From positions 5,084,001 through 5,148,000 of the forward strand of contig NC_060021.1 of NCBI RefSeq assembly GCF_021134715.1: DNA of 64,000 nt. The letters are read 5' to 3'. Below the pieces are notes generated by a model. It was given only the letters and a program-made list of their open reading frames with translations, ran no database searches and was not told where the DNA came from. This stretch comes from Daphnia pulex (lineage: Eukaryota; Arthropoda; Branchiopoda; Diplostraca; Daphniidae). Below are positions 10,118-22,219 of the stretch, piece by piece. Position 1 is the stretch's first letter. Each line of letters opens with the position of its first letter. The translations under genes and the position numbers were made by a program.

Positions 10118-13100
10118 TTATTTGTTTCCGGAGTTGATTGAATCCCGGTGTCGGAAGAGATTTCGTAACAAGTCAGCAAGTTGATTTTCTATTGGAGTGT
10201 AGATGGTCCCGATTTCCTTATCCTGATGTTTTTCGCGAAGTTTTTTGTGGAACTCGGGTTTTTTCACCAGACGAATTGCACCTTCATTGTCACATAGGAG
10301 TGGGGTTGAACCGTTGTTTACGCAAATAATTTCAGATAACAGCGAGCGTAGCCAGACTGCTTCTTTTGTTGACTCACAAGCAGCAATAAACTCAGCTTCC
10401 GTAGTGGACAGGGACATACAACGTTGTAGCATGCTTGACTAGGAGATTGAGCAGCCACAGAGCACGAAGAGAAGAATTGAAACTAAACGACGATTATCAA
10501 TATTCCCTGCATAGTCTGAATCAAAATAACCGATCAGTTTTTCTTCTTTGTTGCCATCAAAGAGAAGACCAAAATGTGACGTTCCAGTTAGATAAGCCAG
10601 GATCATTTTGACTCCATTCCAGTGTCCTTTTCCGGGATTCTTGCAAAACTGAGAAGCTTGGCTTAACAAAAAAGCGATATCTGGGCGAGTCATTGTCATC
10701 ACGTAGATGAAACTTCCGATGGCTTCGCAATACAGTACTGGAGGCGCATTTTGGTGGTCATTGACTGAATCTGCAGGAACATTTGGTTCTACTGGTGTAC
10801 CTTTTGGGAGACAGGATTGCATGTTGAAACTTTCCGGAATTTTTTAGATGAAATCAGGCTGTGAGAGGTGAAGTTAGCGTTTTCCATGTTCTATGTTGAT
10901 GTCTAGTCCTAGAAAACGATTGGCTGGAAAAAATCGTACTTCAAAAAACTTTTTAGATGTTCAATTATGTCAGTTAGTGTATTTGCCCTATTACTGCAGA
11001 CTAAACCATCGTCAACAACAATGAGAACAAAGGTGATTTCCTCCTTTTTACGGGGATAGTAAACACAGTGATCGGACGAGCAGCGAAACAGACCAAACTT
11101 GACTAAAAACGCACTGAATCTCTTCTCTCCCCTGAATCTCTTGGTAATCCAATCCACATTTTTTAATGAAGCCCTTGGCCACAAGTCTGGCTTTGTAAGG
11201 GATTAGAGTATCCTTGGAGCCAGGTTTTATCTTGAAAATCCACTTAACTCGTATCGGAACTATTCCCGGAGGATGAAGAGCACAGGTCTCATTTGAATTT
11301 AAAGATGAGTAATCGTCATCTATGGCAGCTTTGCAGAGGAGTGAGTCATCAGAGGCCAGTGTTTTGGTGTATGTCTGCGGTTCCTGAGGATCGACTAGTG
11401 ATACCAATCCTAGTGACTCTTTCCATTCTCTTTATTTTTCTGTGGGGACGGGGTACTCGTAGTGAACGCCTTGGTTCCGGTCTGGATTGTTTTTGAACGA
11501 CTGCTGGCGTCCGAAGCAATGTTAGGGACTGGAGCGATCTCACTTGGCATGGTTTCTTCGATGGGGTTGGTACTAGATTCCGTTTCAGTGTCCATCTGCT
11601 CTGGTGAAAGCATCGGTGATGAGAATTCGGTTGTAGCTTGGGTGAAGACACATTTTTTGTTGGTGTTTGCCGGTTCAGGAAGTGTTAGTTCAGGTTGTGT
11701 CTGAAACGGGGAAAACCAAAGTGTTTAAGAACCTGTATTGTCTGTGGCAGGAAAAATTTTGTTAGTTTCATCAATGAACACATCGCGACTGGTAACAACT
11801 TTTTGTATACTAGGAATCCATACTCTAAATGCTTTTGAAGTTTCGCAATAACCTACAAATACACCTCCACGACTTTTTGGGTCTAACTTCTTGCGAAGTG
11901 ATTCTGGGATGTGTACAAACGTCCGTGAGCCAAATATGCGTAGATGACATACATCTGGTCTTTTTTTGTACCATGATTCATATGGAGATACTTCGGCTGT
12001 GCTTTAGAGGACTCTATTGTCGTCCTTAAATGTACAAAGTATCTTTCTCCAGATGGCGATAGGTGTTCCATGGGACCGCAGACGTCGGAGTGGACTAAGT
12101 TGCCTACCGTGGTTGCTCTAAGTCAACCAATGGAGAAAGGTAGACGAGTCATTTTTCCAAGTTTACAGCCAACACAAAGACTATGGGACGGGGTGATGTT
12201 CTTGAAATTCAGCTTGTCTGTAAGACCTAGAGCCGACATTCTTAAGATGGTGTTGTCGGATGTATGAGAGAACCTCTCGTGCCAGGTTAGCACCAGAGAA
12301 TGGATAAGTGAAGATGGATAAGAGAATGATATGAGAATCCGACAATGGACAGGAATGTTTTGCAGCCATAGCCTCATTGGTCTCCTCCATATCTATTGAG
12401 ATGTTGAGGCAGTAGATGGTGCTTCTTGTCTGTTTTCTAAACAGATGAAGTTTTCCATCCCTGTAGAGGTGTACTTCGTCGTTCGTGAAAGTAGCCTTTA
12501 CGCCTTGTGATGTTGCAGCGCCAATTAAAATTGATTGGTTCATGATTTTGGGATATAGAGTATATTGATTACAGACATTACAGTTGTAGTACCATTGATG
12601 GTTGACTTTGCTTCTATGTCTCCTTTTCCTCTCACACGTAAACGTGTGTTGCCGATTCCAGTGAAAAACTATGACTCATGTTCAACGGGAATGAAATTCT
12701 TTAGTACTGATTTCAGATGAGTCATATATTGTGTCGCTCCGGAGTAGGCGAACCATAGCTTGTCTTCATCGTGAATTTGAGCGGTTGATGGGAGAAAGGA
12801 CTGGTAACTGAAGTCAGCAATGTCTTGGTTGTTGTTTATCTCTGGACGAGGTTGTTGTATGTCGGTAGCGATGTTTGAGATTTCTCTCTTCTTGGCTTCT
12901 TTCTTTTCGGCTTTGATTCGCTCACGACTCGTTGCGATGAAGTGGCTCGTCCCTCCACAAAAATTTGCATTTTCGATTGGGCTGGGATGGATGTCCACTT
13001 CTTCTGGCTCCAAAACCTCCTCTGCTTCGTTAGCGTTGTCCTCTGAATAACGGCCTTTGAGGTTGACTTGAGAAAGCTGGATCATTGGTTGAACTAGATT

Positions 13101-13640
13101 TGATATCCAGACAAAGCTTGCTAAAATTCTCTTCTTTTTAAAAAAAGACACTTAGTAAACAGAACTTTATTTTGGTCTGACGGTACATTGTCCCAAACTG
13201 GCAGAAAGTATCTGAAGCTAGACGGAATACTGATAAGGATTTTTTTAGAAGTTGGGATTCAGATATAGTTTCTTTGAGATCATTGAGTTGTGAAGCCAGT
13301 TTTTCAATGGTTGATATCAATGATATGTGTGTCATAACATCATTTTCTAGAGAGAAGAAAAGGGAAAGGAGTTAAAGAAAAATTTATAGACGAAGCAAAG
13401 AAACAGAGTAAGCAAAACTTTTACTCGTAACCTTCCAGACATATGACTTACTTCACCCAGGGATCTTCTCGATACCATAAATGACATCAAGTAAGCCACG
13501 TGTCTCAAGAAGTAGCCTGCATCCAAATTTCAATTCATGAAAATTATTTCCATCAAATTTCACCAAGTGACTAATGTCTTTTAGTGTTGAGCTGACCATT
13601 CTGACGAGTCGCAGGGCAATTTGTCTGATAGGTTTACATA
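10118..13640 (-). mobile_element. Defective Ty1/copia retrotransposon (gag-pol)
   Basis: Reading down from 13,640, the minus strand shows a gag start (LVKFDGNNFHELKFGCRLLL); a degraded zinc knuckle (about 12,960); a protease-like segment with WFAYSGATQYMTHL where copia elements normally have an Asp before SGA; the pre-integrase HHCC region (WHERFSHTSDN, then CVGCKLGKM, about 12,190-12,300); the integrase end (11,883-12,000); the reverse transcriptase start (KWIFKIKPGSKDTLIPYKAR, about 11,180-11,250); the catalytic region (VLIVVDDGLV, about 11,000); and RNase H (CMSLSTTEAEFIAACES, about 10,370-10,420). Most of the integrase core between about 12,030 and 12,100 is deleted, and stops and frameshifts split the polyprotein. 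It cannot encode a full enzyme set. Confidence 0.85.
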
Positions 13641-13789
13641 CACAAAATAATATATTATTTTCGGAATTCTGGTTCCGTAACCTGTTAGAATGAATAAACC
13701 GAAGAGTGTTTTCTTGATGGTCGTTTTGCAGGATTGCACCAGTTTGTACACAGTCATTGAAGTCCAATTCCAGGGTCACCACAAACACT

Positions 13790-14225
13790 TTGCCGTTTTT
13801 TTCTTTTTATTTTTTTTACACCCCTAAACTTTAACAAAAAAATAAATTGAATTACTTAAAATGTAGATAAACTTAGTCTTCATCTTTTATTAAAAGCTAG
13901 AAGTGCGTAAGTATTGCGGTTATTTTTTATGATTTTTTTGAAACAGGGCCCTTTTTTTGGTAGAGCCATAAGAAAAGCACGGAAACTGCCCAAAATTTCG
14001 CTCGGCGAAGCGGTTACGCATGGCGCCAGTTCCAGGGGGTAGGGAAATGTACATAAAGGGGGGGGGGGCGTATTTTTTTCATGTTAACAGTTATGTAGTG
14101 ACCCCCCTTCCCAAAAATCCAAAAACACTACAGCAACTAGGTTGCTAATAAAAAAATAAAAACTAAAGTCGCGTAGTGCCATAAGACGCCATGTAAAAAC
14201 GGGTACAAGTTGGTACGCAGTACCA
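13790..14225. other. Gene-free stretch with homopolymer runs
   Basis: No gene seen. It holds an 11-base G run (14,058-14,068), a C-rich patch (about 14,100) and AT-rich DNA; the mirrored GGGGG...CCCCC pattern at 14,035-14,110 resembles the interior of the MITE at 7851 but lacks clear terminal repeats. Confidence 0.4.
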
Positions 14226-14359
14226 ACTTCGCCGGTAGGTACTGTACGCCTTCACATTCCATTGACGATCCATTAAGAACACATAATTCCTAAACAATCA
14301 GCTCCTTCACCAAAATAAGGGAGAACAACCAGCATCGATCCATTACTACCCCAGGAGAA

Positions 14360-14760
14360 TACAGTGAATGACAAAGCTCCTCCAAACTCTCATATTGTTC
14401 TAGATCGCAAAAAAAAATCTCTTCAGACCATGCATCAACAGACTGGCTCCTGTCACGGCATCAACTAAGTGAATTCCAGTAAGCCAAGACATCGCGAATA
14501 CTGCGTTGATGATATCTATTACCCGTTACAGCCCTCAACGTCGTCAACCACATTGTTGCTGGCTACGAGGTTACTGTATTCGACGTGTTAGGTTGGCGAC
14601 ATGTTGTTTATTTGATGTTGTTATTGGCGTAACGGAATTTTTTTTTACTTGTACGGTACTTGATGTTGACTGAAACGTGGTAGCTGGTGTTGTCGTTGAG
14701 CTTGGCGTGGTTGTTGTTGGATTTGAAGTGGTTTTGCAACTTGAACTTTTCAGTTGCGAG
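14360..14760 (-). pseudogene. Decayed member of the VTGN/GPGWGG family (copy 3)
   Basis: On the minus strand 14,470-14,545 reads VTGNRYHQRSIRDVLAYW, matching VTGNGYHERRIRQAMRFL of copy 1 and VTGNDYYQRRIRDAMNYL of copy 2, then hits a stop. Upstream (14,640-14,760) is a Gln/Thr-rich stretch (QIQQQPRQAQRQHQLPRF in one frame) like the tails of the other copies but on the opposite side of the core, so the locus is rearranged. The GPGWGGRRV block is not recognisable here. Confidence 0.4.
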
Positions 14761-14769
14761 CCGTTGGTA

Positions 14770-15285
14770 CACTTAAATTAGGTTAATTTTTGTCAAAGGC
14801 TTAAAGCAAGTATACACATTCTAAGATTTCCACTACGATATAGAGACTGAATCGATAGCATTTTATCTTTTTTGTTTCTTATTTTGGTTTTGGTATTCCA
14901 CTTTTTTGGTAAAAATTAGTTATTGAATTTCCTAAGTATTGATACTTGTTACCTTGTTCCTGTATTTTTAGAAAAATTGAAATGTCAAGATCCAAAGTTT
15001 CATTTTTGTTTAAAAAAAAGTGTTTCTTATAATTCTGATTCAAAGATAAATATCCCTTTCAACTTCGTCCAGTGTCTTCCAATCTGCAATTGTGGAATTG
15101 GGATTCAATCGCTTGTAAATACTAAATGGATGGCAATAAGCTCCCTCCTAGAAAATTTTTAATAACAACTGTGTGCTATCTTTACTGATCTTTGATAATT
15201 TATCTAACAAATTGGATAATATAATTACAGATTTTTTTTTAATGCTACAGATCTTTAGTTACACTCTGTATTCATTACTGAGGCA
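14770..15285. other. No gene seen
   Basis: AT-rich sequence without a supportable feature; a 79-codon open frame at 14,923-15,162 has no recognisable domain. Confidence 0.4.
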
Positions 15286-16806
15286 ACAAAAATAAGAGCT
15301 TCCATATAACCATGGAACATTGGTTTTTCTATAGCAATAGATTACCGTAAATAATGTTCTAATTGATAAGGAATTGAGAATAAGAATAAAATATGTCAAC
15401 TTGTTAAAAAAGGTTACATTAAAAAATGTTGTTTCATCTTGTGGTCAATCCCGGTAAATCCCGAGCTTAATTTTTCTTGGTTAGCTAACATGGAAACAAC
15501 TACTCAAACGTTGTATCTTCCTGCTAATTTTGCAAATTTTGGCTTTATGCTTATTCTACCAAATTTGCTTCAGTGAATATGGGACACAGGCAGTCATCAC
15601 ACACCATCAGCCTGAAAAGAAATCCATGGGAAAAAGGGTTGTCGTGATGAAACGAGTTAAAAGCCAGAAAAAATCATCTGCCGAACTCATTTATCCTAAC
15701 TCGATCAACGACCAAGTTTCCAAAGGAATAAGAAATTGGGCTTATCGGGGTATTTAAACGTATAGATTGCTTTAATGACTTTCTATCAAAGTTAAAAAAG
15801 ATATTTATTTTTGTTCAGCACAAAAATATGAAACTCATTGGTGAATGGAATAGCAGATGTATCATTTTAAAGCGCTTTTTACTATCCACCATCAACAATA
15901 GTCATTCAAATTCTAGCACATTTTTAAAATTTTACTTTTAAACGAACTGTTTTTTTTCAAGTTCAAATGTTTAGTACTTTTCAAATGTCAAATTCCCATG
16001 TTATGTTTATGGTAAGATATTCGCAACTAGAGAAATACTGAGAATGCACAAAAAACGTCTTCACGAAGGTAAATTTAAGTAAACATATTTAATTCGTTTC
16101 TAGTCTAAAATCTCTTTAATTGCACTTTTTTAGTTGATGAAAAACGTGGTGTTTTAAGGAGCACAGAAATTGCTTTTATTTAAAATTACACAGAAAAATA
16201 GTTCACCATTGTGATTAAAATTATTTCATTTATTGTGTGAAATCTTTAATTAGTTATAATTTTACTTATCCTTAGATGATATTGATAAACTTACTTATGA
16301 CGAGTGTGGAAATAGTTATAGGAATCCACGAATTTTAAAGGAGCATAGAAATCGAGTACACCAAGGTTATTAAAAAACTTCTTTGTGTCACATATTAGAA
16401 TATGCGATAATTATTATTTTTTTAAAGTTAAGGAAGTTATTTGTGAAGTTTGTTTAAATATTTTCAAGAATATTCAAAATTTAATTAGTCAAAAAAGGAT
16501 CGTTCATATAAAGGTAAATACCATTATTTTCGATTGCTATTTTATGTCTGATCATAATTGAAATTTTAATTAATTATTTGAAAATGCTGCTTGTGGTGAA
16601 TGTGGGAAAACATTCAAGAATGCTAAATATTTTAATAGTAAAAAAATTAACGTTCATGGAAGTTAGTGATATTTGTTTACCTTGCTATTGTATGTCTGAT
16701 CGTATTTGAAATTTCACTAGTTGAGAATGCTGTTTGTAGTGAATGTGGGAAAAACTTCAAGAATATTCATTGTTTGAATGCTCATAAATGCAATACCCGA
16801 GTCGAC
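15286..16806 (+). pseudogene. Decayed C2H2 zinc-finger gene, copy B
   Basis: It is similar from its first bases to copy A (1-1105) and carries the same exon-like blocks: EYGTQAVITH... near 15,574-15,757; a block near 15,820 where two stops have replaced finger codons; a finger near 16,000-16,065 (YGKIFATREILRMHKKRLHEG in parts); and YDECGNSYRNPRILKEHRNRVHQG in parts near 16,290-16,365. Copy B keeps three more one-finger blocks missing from copy A: CEVCLNIFKNIQNLISQ (16,450-16,514), CGECGKTFKNAKYFNS (16,588-16,655) and CSECGKNFKNIHCLNAH (16,730-16,800), at a step of about 142 bp. Several zinc ligands are lost, so function is unlikely. Confidence 0.65.
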
Positions 16807-19340
16807 AAGTCGGCGGGATCTCCTCTCGCTCTCTGCGCTTTTCATTGATCTCTCAACGCCTTCCGGAGAAAACATACAGCATGATGAGAAACCTCAACGT
16901 TGCTAATTTTCCTTCGTCTCGAAGTGGATACCGTGGTGGCCTGATACTGCGAAGAGGGTTTGCTTGGCAAAAAAAATCCTGTAATGTAGCCTGGCTAACT
17001 CAAGATCACTGTTCAAATATCAGACTGTCAGCAGCAAAACATCATTGAATCCGATTGACCTAGATCTTCTTACCATCACCAAGTTCTGGCTGACCCCTAA
17101 ACACGGCGAGGAGATCCTCCGATCTGTCTTCCCTGACGGCTTCCGTGCAGTCAAAATTACAAGACCTGGGAAAAGAGGCGGTGGCCTTGCTGTCATCCAT
17201 CGAGATACCATCCGTGCACGTTCGATTCTTCTGGAAGCTCGTCCAGCAACTTTTGAAAAGCTAGCTCTCTCCCTCCAGTTCACCTCAACCGGCTTCAACC
17301 TTGTTGTTATTTACCGCCCACCTGCTAGCAAAACTGACGTCTTTATGAGTGAATTTTATGACTTGTTGGAGGTTCTTCTTGTCCTCCGTGGCCGTTTGGG
17401 GGTGATTTCAACAATTTTCCACATTGACAGCTTGTCTTGTTCCATTGGTAAGAGATTTCTCTCCATGGTCGAGTCATTCGACTTTCTTCAGCACGTCAAC
17501 CAGTCAACCAACCTCACGGTCACACTCTGGATCTTGGTGATTTCAAAAGAATCGGATAATCTCTTTTCTGACTGCTTGGTTCTGACCTTTTGACTGATCA
17601 CTTTTTAGTGCACTGGTTTGCAAGAACTCGCCGTCCACTACATCCCAGAAGGACGATTTCTTTCCGGCGGATGAAAGCAATCAATCAGGGATTTTGGAGC
17701 TGACCTTACCAAACTACCTCTCTTCACGAATACTGCCGATGACGTCAGCTTACTTCTGAACCAGTACAACTCTGGTTTGAGGGCTTTGTTGGATTACCAT
17801 GCACCACTTTACAGAAGAACGTTCGCCATCCGCCCTGTTAATCCATTGCCCAACCCAGCAATCGCGGCCAAGGGAAGAAGTATCCGGCGCCTGGAGAGAC
17901 GGTGGAAATGCACGGCACTCGTGATTGACGGGCAGATCCTGCGTGCTAGAGTGCAAGAGCTGCGTGACGCGAGGCTGCAAAGGTGACTTCCCTCAACACT
18001 CAAATCGCCGAAAACACTGACAGGATGTCGCAATACAAGATTGTGAACACTTTCCTTCTGAAGAAGCCAACTCTAAAGCTACCATCGCACAACTCTGTTC
18101 TTGAGCTCGCGAAAAGATTTTCGCCGTTCTCCACCAAAAACATCTCCGACATTCGGCAGCAGCAGATCATCGGTCACCAAGACCCGAGACCCTTCCGACG
18201 GAGAGCTTCACGCATTGCTTTCAAGGAAGTCACTACTGAAGAGATTGAGGGCTTGATGTGATCCTGTCCGGCGAAGTCGTCGTCTCGCGACCCGATTCCC
18301 ACTGTTCTAGTAAGAAAACTGGCTGACGTCCTTGCTGCACCCATTGCCCGGTTGGTGAATCTTTCCCATTCAACTGTATGTTTCCTGACGAGATGAAGCT
18401 GGCCCATGTTCTAACCCTACTGAAGAAGCCCGCCCTCGATCCTGAACTGCTCAGCAACTTTCACCCTATATCTTTTCTTTCATTTTTTTTCTAAACTTTT
18501 AGAGCGAGTTGTTGTAAGACAGCTTAATACATATCTTGAGTCAAACCAGCTGCTCGCCCCTACTCAGTCTACCTTTAGACAATTTCACTCTACTGAGCCA
18601 GCTCTACTAAAAGTTATGAATGACTTTCTATTATGTGTTGATAGAGGGAAGCTGTATTATACTCGCTCTTCTGGACCTGAGTGCTGCATTTGACACCTTC
18701 ACGCTTCGGCATCTCTTGCTCTGCTATTCAGTTGTTTCAGTCATATCTGACCGGTCGCACTCAGTGTATCGGTCTAAAATTGTTCCTTTTCTCTTCCTGT
18801 CTCACTGGCTTTTGGTGTCCCCAAAGGTTCTGTATGCGGCCCCATCCTTTATATCATATACAACAGTCCTTTTCACGACATCTCCGCAACTCACGGGATT
18901 ACAAATCACGGCTATGATTTTTTCGGTGATCATTTCATCAAAACATCTTATGCTGTCCACAATCTTGGACTCGTCATGGACAACTCACCTGACGATGGAC
19001 CCTCACATTTGGGGCAGTTGTGTAAGAAGGCAATCTACCAACTATCCAATATACAGTACAGCAAAAATTCTCTCCGACAAAACAACGAAATACCAAAAAA
19101 AAAGCACTCCGAAGAGACGAAATGCGGTACATACGAGAGCAGGGAGTAGCCGCGTTCGAACAACAGAAAAAAATGGCCAGAAACTATTGTCCATATTTAA
19201 AATTTTCTCTAAAAACCATTTACACAATTGTAACTGCCTTTGAAAGCACTATCGATTGTTGTATTTTAAATATTTCCAGTGAAATTAACCCAACCCGCCC
19301 AACCCGACAGGCTTTAACACGGCGAGATAAGGAAAGAGAC
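16807..19340 (+). mobile_element. Non-LTR retrotransposon, copy B (endonuclease and reverse transcriptase)
   Basis: An intact 182-codon segment (17,045-17,593) encodes part of the APE-like endonuclease: GKRGGGLAVIHRDTIRARS and LVVIYRPPASKTDVFMSEF are its hallmarks. The spacer region follows in several frames (17,600-18,260). Reverse transcriptase begins at 18,395 (KLAHVLTLLKKPALDPELLS, then NFHPIS), continues with the fingers region at 18,500-18,610 and ILALLDLSAAFDT at 18,655-18,690, and later blocks fall in other frames. The motif set fits the CR1/L2/Jockey-like range of non-LTR elements. Frameshifts and stops make it inactive. The 3' end is not precisely defined. Confidence 0.75.
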
Positions 19341-19394
19341 CCGTCCTCTAGATAGAGTAGTCCATGAATTAGAATTCCTACGGGAAATTTTTTT

Positions 19395-19797
19395 ATGTCG
19401 TTTCACTCTCGATGCATGTTTAAGAGGAAGATGGAGCCTTTATGTTTTGACATAACCCTAAACTACGACATTGCTTTGGAGGATAATTCTCAATTGACTA
19501 TTGAATTCATCAAATTCTTGTGTGTTCAAAAGGGGCAGATACCAGAGCCATGTCCTCAACTGCAGAAACTATTAAATTTGGCTCAAGTTGATCTTGACCA
19601 AGATTGTAAAGTTTTGAAGGTATAGCATAATGATTTAATATTACACCGTGAACTTTTTACGTTTTATAATTACAATTTCAAGTTGATCTTTTTTGTAGAC
19701 TGCCAAGGAAAAAGCTGCTAACATTAAGATAAAGCGAAAACAGATGCAATTTGTGAAGAAAGCAGAAAATTTTCAAAAAAGCTTAGATGACCTTTGA
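19395..19797 (+). pseudogene. Truncated p31comet-like (MAD2L1BP) gene fragment
   Basis: Two exons join in frame: an ATG-started exon ending GTTTTGAAG|gtatag at 19,619 and 19,699-19,797 after ttttgtag. The product contains IEFIKFLCVQKGQIPEPCPQ and KQMQFVKKAENFQKSLDDL, which resemble from memory the N-terminal part of p31comet (MAD2L1-binding protein), where a block like LLKHILYQRQQLPLPYEQL precedes a helix like ALAELESVLSHLEDFF. p31comet acts with TRIP13 to disassemble the mitotic checkpoint complex. The frame stops after about 108 residues, before the HORMA-like core, so this is a fragment or an unrelated short gene. The family call is tentative. Confidence 0.35.
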
Positions 19798-19799
19798 GC

Positions 19800-20640
19800 G
19801 GGATTACTCTAATGAATCTCACTTGTTGGGTATAATGATTATAGTTTCTATTTTTATTCCTATTTATGTATGACCACATTTTTCTGATAATTACATACAA
19901 TCTTTCAAAATTTAGATGATAGTAAGGACTACTCTGACTTGAATGATGAATATAACTAGCTGAAGACCAAATATCCTTGTAAAAGCAACCACCTTTAATT
20001 TAACTTAATAACTTCACTTTTGGTCTTGCATTATTTTTATTTTAGTTTTCGTTTTGATTAAGTATATTTGATATTTGATTATGTAAAATATTTTCAAAAA
20101 CGCAGACACTATTTTTTCAATCTCTTTCTCTTCCTTGTGTTTGCATTTTTTTCTAATATGGGATTGTGAAATTTCAGGCGCATTTACATTATGTATCCCA
20201 TTGGAGTCAAAACTGCAAGATAATCTAATTTAGATAAGTATATCAGATCTTTAAGAACATTTTGCTTTATGAAAAATTACTACAACAAAACAATTTTCTC
20301 GAAATGTTCCATCTTGTGCGTTTAGGGTCTCATGGAAAGCTGGTAGCAACTAGAGTTTGAAGTTCCTCTTGGGTACAATTCCTTACCAACATCGAAACAA
20401 CAGCTGCGAGTAATAATATATAATATACGTATACAATAGACAAAGACTGTATGGAAATGTTTACAAAATGTGTATTTCTTTGTTGTGATTTCGATGAAAG
20501 TAATTTAGCTAGTGAACTCGTTTTGAATTTAAATTTGATTTTCTCCATCACGTTATCCTTTGCGATCCTTTGTCACCACGCTGACGACGACAACGATGTT
20601 GGGGTGGACGCTAATTGATAAAATGTTTACATTAATTTAA
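19800..20640. other. No gene seen
   Basis: AT-rich; a 73-codon minus-strand frame at 20,330-20,551 includes a hydrophobic stretch (YVYYILLLAAVVSMLV) but has no other support. Confidence 0.4.
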
Positions 20641-20646
20641 TGGACT

Positions 20647-21096
20647 TTAATGACGCTGTAATTTACATGCCTGAATTTCTTGTTGCTGTGGTTGTTGGGG
20701 AACTTGTTGTTGGTGTCTTTGTCGTTGGCGCACCTGATGTTGTTGTTCAGGGCGTTGGTCCCGGTTTACATGTTGCTGAGAGCGTTGGCGTTGTTGCAGC
20801 TGTTGGCGTTGACGATTGCGGTAGCGGTTTTTTGGTTCTCTTGGGAGAGAGTGGTAGAGCAACATCAACTCCACTCTTCTCCCACCCCATCCCGGACCAA
20901 CAATTGGGGCATTGTTAAACTGATATTCAATGCCAGTACTTCAACCTATTTAAACTTCGTTGAATTTCATGGTGTACTGATCTGTGAAACTGGTGTTTGT
21001 AGACAAGTAGTTCATGGCATCTCGGATACGGCGTTGATAATAATCATTACCCGTTACCACCCTAGGTCTTATTATATTTGGTATGGGAAGAATCAT
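20647..21096 (-). pseudogene. VTGN/GPGWGG family member (copy 2)
   Basis: On the minus strand an ATG at 21,096 opens MILPIPNIIRPRVVTGNDYY, then QRRIRDAMNYL, stops twice (TAA, TGA) near 20,960, and resumes as IEYQFNNAPIVGPGWGGRRV followed by ELMLLYHSLPREP and a Gln/Arg-rich tail (RQRQQLQQRQRSQQH) to 20,647. It aligns along its length with copy 1 (6006-6519) but lacks copy 1's intron at the YKFNN/GPGWGG junction, where the two blocks are joined directly. The stops make it a probable pseudogene, possibly a processed one. Confidence 0.5.
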
Positions 21097-21404
21097 TTTT
21101 AGCAAAAAAAATTCAAAAACTGAAACTGATTCCAAAACAAACAAGCAAGAAAAAGCAAGATCAATGTTTAAAAGGACAGCACGTGTCGTGTGGCGTGTCA
21201 AGGATGGTAGAAGACTTATTAGTAAATTGTTGTAGTTGGGATTGTATGTAATAAAGCGAAGACCTTAACTTTGTGTTGACACTTTTAATTGTACATTGTA
21301 GCCCTTTCAACGCAAAAAAAAACAAACAAAAGAATAACGAGATGGTGAGATCTTGAGAGCAGGGGCAGGGGTATAGAAAAGAGTATAGGGTATAGACAGA
21401 GGAG

Positions 21405-21960
21405 TCTCAGCATCTACCAGACGATTATGCTCCAGCTAGTTACACACTCTCTAGAAGCTATGGTGGGTTGAAGTTGGCTACTGATGGAATGTTAAGAACT
21501 TTTTCTGGGGTGGAATCAGTAATCGAAGATTTTTTCAAAAATGAAAATCACCTCTATGTAATAGACTGCTTCGTAGATTTTATTTTAAAATTTTCGGAAT
21601 TGAAGCATCTCCCTATCTGTTGTGACGACCATGAAGATGTTCTTCCCTTTCTGATTATGGAATACGTGCAGATTAGGTTCCACTTTCGACTGAAATCACT
21701 GAATTCTTTTGTTCATTTTAATTTTTGTCATTTTGTCATATTGTTATGTTCAACTAATTTAAATAACTATATTTAGTTACACGGATTAACAATAAAACAC
21801 GCTGCATTTAAAAATTCAGATTATTCCTGGATTAAAAGTAACAGTAGTTGCAGTTTACCGCCTAAAAGTTTGAAATTATTCTCTTTTACACGCAACAGAT
21901 GGCACTGCCCTCATGTTAGAAAAATCTTCAGAGGCATATGGAGAAAAAAGATACAAGTTG
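21405..21960 (+). mobile_element. Possible transposase C-terminal fragment
   Basis: From about 21,405 a frame reads QHLPDDYAPASYTLSRSYGG, then LKLATDGMLRTFSGVESVIEDFF and HEDVLPFLIMEYVQIRFHF, to a stop at 21,776. The pattern of a GGL motif followed by a helical segment and a terminal basic helix resembles the C-terminal end of P-element/THAP9-like and related transposases, but I cannot name the family with certainty. An in-frame upstream start is missing and the region ends in AT-rich DNA, so it is a remnant. Confidence 0.3.
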
Positions 21961-22219
21961 GGCAACCATCTTTTCTATACCCCTGCATAGATAAAGACGA
22001 CGTGGTCTGTAATCTTTATCTGTGATTCTGTGCCCCTGGTGAGAGAAGTGAGAAGGTGAGAAGAGAAGGTCAGAGTGAGAAGAGGCTTTGTAATACTTGT
22101 AGAAGTAAACACAATAAAAATTTCAAGTTGAAAAAACCCCTAGTTTTCCAATCCGGGAAGATTTCCCCATATTTGTAAGTACATGCTGTAAGTTAAGTTT
22201 TTGTTTTTTGTACATCACT

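Noticed and set aside
13990..14110. Second MITE of the TGACGTCA type
   Set aside because: It shares G/C runs with the 7851 element but has no matching terminal inverted repeats.
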